Source: Calidifonticultor sp964387355 (GTDB lineage Bacteria; Actinomycetota; Humimicrobiia; Humimicrobiales; Humimicrobiaceae). Taken from it: 15,867 bases of DNA. The stretch covers positions 1-15,867 of the forward strand of contig CAYLWJ010000184.1 of assembly GCA_964387355.1 (NCBI GenBank), given 5' to 3'. Both the position numbers and the translations under genes were made by a program. Shown in pieces: positions 13,018 through 15,867 of this stretch (positions are counted from its first letter, which is position 1; the number at the start of each line of letters is the position of its first letter). The notes beneath the pieces are model-generated. The model ran no database searches, was not told where the DNA came from, and worked only from the letters and a program-made list of their open reading frames with translations.

Positions 13018-14124
13018 ATGGCCCCAACAAAAACTGGCACAGTTAATTTACCACTTCATGGAGGCAAGGCTCCTGCATGGTTGTTTAACCGCATGAAAAA
13101 GCTCTCACGCGAAATACTCTTGATGATGGCATCAGAATATGGACCTTGTGAAATTTTGTATAGAATATCAGATCCTTTATGGTTTCAGGCTTTAGGTTGT
13201 GTGCTTGGCTTTGACTGGCATTCAAGTGGAGTTACCACAACTGTCTGCGGGGCATTAAAAGAAGCTATAAAAGGCATAGAAAAAGAAATAGGTTTACATA
13301 TTGCTGGAGGAAAAGGTGCAACTTCAAGAAAAACTCCAAAAGAAATTGAAAAAATTCAATTTAAAACAGGAAATAACTTAAGATACCTTATTTACTCAAG
13401 TAAAATGACTGCAAAAGTTGACAATAATGCTCTTCAAGATGGTTATCAGCTTTATCATCATTGTTTCTTTTTTACCCCGGATGGAAGTAAATGGGCTGTA
13501 ATTCAGCAAGGAATGAATGAAGTTAATAAAATGGCTAGAAGGTATCATTGGATTGGTGATAAAAACATTAATTTTATTTGTGAACCACATACTGCGATTT
13601 GTTGTGATAGCAAATCAAAAGTAATGAACCTAGTTGCAAAAGAAAGTATTGAGTGCCAGCAAACAATTACAGAACTTGCTATACAAAACCCAAAATCTAC
13701 ATTAAAAGATTTTTTGATGATAGTAAATTATCAAGAAAACCAAGAAAAAAAATATAAATTTCCTTCAAGGCATGACATTTTTTTATCAGATATAGATAAA
13801 AATAGAATTGAAAAAATTTTACTTTCTACTTACGAGAGAAAGCCAAAAAATTTTGAAGAACTTCTTTCATTATCTGGTGTAGGACCAAAAACTATAAGAT
13901 CTTTAGCATTGATTTCAGAACTTGTTTATGGTGTTTCTTACAGTACAAAAGATCCAGCTCGATTTAGTTTTGCTCATGGCGGCAAGGACGGAATACCATA
14001 TCCTGTAGATAAAAATACATATGATAAATCAATAGAAATTTTACACAAAGCAATTAAAGAAGCAAAAGTTGAAAAGTCGGAAAAAATTAATGCTATAAAA
14101 AGACTTGCGCAATTTTATAATTAA
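13018..14124 (+). CDS. DUF763 family protein with HhH-like segment
   Basis: A 368-aa protein that I recognise as DUF763 (COG1415), a family common in archaea and thermophilic bacteria and of unknown function. The N-terminus GTVNLPLHGGKAPAWLFNRM and the C-terminal block STKDPARFSFAHGGKDGIPYPVD are family hallmarks. Between them, ELLSLSGVGPKTIRSLAL at about residues 280-298 looks like the helix-hairpin-helix of DNA glycosylases (LPGVGPKTA type), suggesting nucleic-acid binding; this is inference. No glycosylase catalytic motif is evident. Length is normal and there are no inserts. It lies 49 bases after pcm. The assigned ATG at 13018-13020 gives the conserved N-terminus, with only a weak distant AGAGA before it. 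Confidence 0.9.
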   Translation: MAPTKTGTVNLPLHGGKAPAWLFNRMKKLSREILLMMASEYGPCEILYRISDPLWFQALGCVLGFDWHSSGVTTTVCGALKEAIKGIEKEIGLHIAGGKGATSRKTPKEIEKIQFKTGNNLRYLIYSSKMTAKVDNNALQDGYQLYHHCFFFTPDGSKWAVIQQGMNEVNKMARRYHWIGDKNINFICEPHTAICCDSKSKVMNLVAKESIECQQTITELAIQNPKSTLKDFLMIVNYQENQEKKYKFPSRHDIFLSDIDKNRIEKILLSTYERKPKNFEELLSLSGVGPKTIRSLALISELVYGVSYSTKDPARFSFAHGGKDGIPYPVDKNTYDKSIEILHKAIKEAKVEKSEKINAIKRLAQFYN

Positions 14125-14144
14125 TACTTAGAATTAATACTTAG
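14119..14144. repeat. 2 x 13-bp perfect tandem repeat at the DUF763 gene stop
   Basis: AATTAATACTTAG at 14119-14131 and 14132-14144; the first copy contains the stop codon of the DUF763 gene (14122-14124). The rest of the convergent spacer to the rhaB stop holds no clear terminator, only an A/T-rich stretch at 14166-14200. Confidence 0.85.
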
Positions 14145-14239
14145 ACTTAGAGATGCAAAATTTCATATTTAAAAATTTTTTATTAAAATAAAACACTTTT
14201 TTAAAACTTGCAAATACTTAACTTGAAACAACCCTCACA

Positions 14240-15742
14240 TTAGCTAGAAATAAATTTCATGTATTTTTCATAATGAGACTCCCAAGTTTGACGCATTGAG
14301 TCATTTGGTTCATATATTAAAATTTCAGAGGAATTATATGAAATTTGTCTTCCCTCTTCAAGACTATTAATCTCACCTTCTGCTTTTAATTGCATTAACA
14401 AATTACCTATAGAAGTAGTCTCTGCTGGTCCTGATGCAACTTTAAGACCAGTAGAGTCTGCTAGCCATTGACAAAAGAGCTTATTTCTAGACCCACCACC
14501 AACAATATGTATGCTATCAATTTTATTATTTACTATTCTTTCCATGGCATTAATTTTGCTTTTTATTTTAAAAATCAAGTTTTCGTAAAGAGTTCTTGCA
14601 ATCTGGCCAATATTTTCAGGTATATTTTGATTTTTATCCCTACAGTAATTTATTATAGTCTGTCTCATATCAGTAGAAACTTGAGAAAATATTTGGTCAT
14701 CTACATCAATATAAGACTTAAATTCTTGTGCTTTAGGGTAAAGATTATCAATATCTTTCCAATCAAAGTTTTCACCCATTTCTTTACGCCATTGAATCAT
14801 ACATTGCTGAATTATCCATAATCCTGTTATATTTATAGCAAGCATGTTCAGCCCTTCAACTCCACCTTCATTTGCAAAACCAAGTTCATAAACTAAATCA
14901 TTTATTATAGGTTTAGAAGTTTCCTGTATGATTATCCCCCATGTACCTAAACTAACAAGCAAAGTATTCTCTTTTACTTTTTTATCGACAATTGGAAAAC
15001 CTGCTATTGCTGAGGCGGTATCATGGGTTGCAGGAGCTACTACTTTTATAGGATTAATATTTAATTCTTCAATAACATTTTTTTGTAAAATTCCAACCAC
15101 CGTTCCTGGTTCAATAAGTTCACAAAATAATTCTTTTGGAAATCCAATTTTTTCAAAAATTCTATCTTCCCATCGTCTTTTTGCTTGGTTTACCATTATG
15201 CTTGTTGTCGCCTCAGTATATTCATTAAAAGTGTTACCAGTTAAAAAATAATTAAATAAATCAGGTAGCATTAAAAATTTATAAGCATTTGTATATTGAG
15301 TGGCTTTCCTTATTTTCAAATCATATAAATGAAAAATACTTGAAATTCCAGGCAAAATTAAACCACCTGTTAAATTAAATAGTTCTTTTCTTGATATAAC
15401 TTTAAAAAAGTTTTCAGTTATTTCAAATCTACGCTTATCTCTATAGTGTTCAAGATTTGAAATTAATTTTCCATTTTTATCTATAAAACCAAAATCTACT
15501 CCCCATGTATCTATACCTAAAGAAATTATATCTTTATATTTACTTGTTGCTTTCAAGATTCCGATTTTTAAATCGTTATATAGTCTTAAAACATCCCAAT
15601 ACAATATCTCTGTTGCATAAACAGGAATATTTTCAAATCTATGAATTGTCTCAATTTCAAATTTGTTACCGTCAAAACGAGCAACTGAAGCTCTACCATT
15701 GCTAGCACCAAAGTCAAAAATTAAAAACCTTTTTACAGCCAA
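14240..15742 (-). CDS. rhaB: rhamnulokinase (FGGY family)
   Basis: A 500-aa sugar kinase that phosphorylates L-rhamnulose to rhamnulose-1-phosphate, close to the usual 480-500 aa. Motifs in order: the phosphate-1 loop FDFGASNGRASVARF from about residue 9; ISLGIDTWGVDFGFIDKNG near 73-91, typical of RhaB; APATHDTASAIAGFP at 237-250 with the likely catalytic Asp at 241; LVSLGTWG; and the ATP-site IHIVGGGSRNKLFCQWLADS at about 411-430. The start is TTG at 15740-15742, supported by AAAGGAG four bases before it. It ends convergent to the DUF763 gene. No other rhamnose gene is in the window, so rhamnose use is inferred from this gene alone. Fuculokinase and xylulokinase are the main alternatives, but FDFGASNGR and DTWGVDFG favour RhaB. 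Confidence 0.92.
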   Translation of the reverse strand: MAVKRFLIFDFGASNGRASVARFDGNKFEIETIHRFENIPVYATEILYWDVLRLYNDLKIGILKATSKYKDIISLGIDTWGVDFGFIDKNGKLISNLEHYRDKRRFEITENFFKVISRKELFNLTGGLILPGISSIFHLYDLKIRKATQYTNAYKFLMLPDLFNYFLTGNTFNEYTEATTSIMVNQAKRRWEDRIFEKIGFPKELFCELIEPGTVVGILQKNVIEELNINPIKVVAPATHDTASAIAGFPIVDKKVKENTLLVSLGTWGIIIQETSKPIINDLVYELGFANEGGVEGLNMLAINITGLWIIQQCMIQWRKEMGENFDWKDIDNLYPKAQEFKSYIDVDDQIFSQVSTDMRQTIINYCRDKNQNIPENIGQIARTLYENLIFKIKSKINAMERIVNNKIDSIHIVGGGSRNKLFCQWLADSTGLKVASGPAETTSIGNLLMQLKAEGEINSLEEGRQISYNSSEILIYEPNDSMRQTWESHYEKYMKFISS

Positions 15743-15775
15743 TTTACTCCTTTCGTGCTTTTTAAATCATCAAAT

Positions 15776-15801
15776 AATAACCTGTTTTAATAACCTGTTT
15801 T
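15776..15801. repeat. 2 x 13-bp perfect tandem repeat upstream of rhaB
   Basis: AATAACCTGTTTT at 15776-15788 and 15789-15801, about 34 bases upstream of the rhaB start. On the rhaB strand it reads as a direct repeat of AAAACAGGTTATT. AraC-type regulators such as RhaS bind direct repeats, so an activator site is possible. It may equally be another slippage duplication like those elsewhere in this window. Confidence 0.6.
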
Positions 15802-15867
15802 TGCTAAATCGTTCCAATTTAAATAAAAAATAGTAAATTACAGAAAATATTATATATTATATTATAT
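15802..15867. other. right flank, AT-rich, no gene seen
   Basis: The last 66 bases upstream of rhaB contain A/T tracts, including TATATATTATATTATAT at the edge. They could include the rhaB promoter on the minus strand, but no hexamer pair is convincing. No gene is visible. Confidence 0.4.

Noticed and set aside
14468..14821. 117-codon open frame opposite rhaB
   Set aside because: It is antisense to a well-conserved kinase region and has no recognisable domain; long antisense frames are common here because of the AT-rich codon use.
15802..15820. LacI-type operator in GCTAAATCGTTCC upstream of rhaB
   Set aside because: The sequence is not a convincing dyad; arms match at too few positions.

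Overview
The window is strongly AT-rich bacterial DNA with compact genes, TAA as the usual stop, and several TTG starts. It holds 13 protein genes and no RNA genes that I can see. I cannot place the organism from sequence alone. Hopanoid genes plus an MEP-pathway kinase point to a bacterium. The base composition, the radical-SAM and cysteine-rich proteins and the rhamnose kinase suggest an anaerobic or facultative, probably uncultured lineage, but that is inference.

Positions 284-10969 form a nine-gene block, all on the minus strand, devoted to isoprenoid precursors and hopanoid lipids. In transcription order it reads: a DXR-like (DRL/COG4091) oxidoreductase, a trans-polyprenyl diphosphate synthase, type 2 IPP isomerase (fni), adenosylhopane synthase (hpnH), a hopanoid-associated epimerase (hpnA), squalene-hopene cyclase (shc), a cysteine-rich DUF116 protein, CDP-ME kinase (ispE) and a TetR-family regulator. 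A divergent gene at 11126-12145 looks like hpnG, the nucleoside phosphorylase that removes adenine from adenosylhopane. The block therefore covers two MEP steps, isomerisation and chain elongation, then cyclisation and the first side-chain steps (hopene, adenosylhopane, ribosylhopane). Squalene synthase (sqs or hpnCDE) and the other MEP genes are not in the window.

Positions 12330-14124 carry pcm (protein isoaspartate methyltransferase) and a DUF763 gene with a helix-hairpin-helix-like segment, both on the plus strand. Positions 14240-15742 carry a convergent rhamnulokinase (rhaB).

Two global oddities stand out. First, short tandem duplications (units of about 9-15 bp, mostly perfect) occur in nearly every spacer and in some coding loops; those inside genes are multiples of three. 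Second, the isoprenoid/hopanoid enzymes, including hpnG, carry Asn/Lys/Ser-rich inserts at loop positions, while tetR, pcm, the DUF763 gene and rhaB do not. The most interesting biological proposal is that the COG4091 protein is the first committed MEP enzyme of this organism (a DXR replacement), hard-wired into a hopanoid operon. Candidate operator dyads lie near tetR, and a 9-bp inverted repeat lies between the two divergent hopanoid transcription units.
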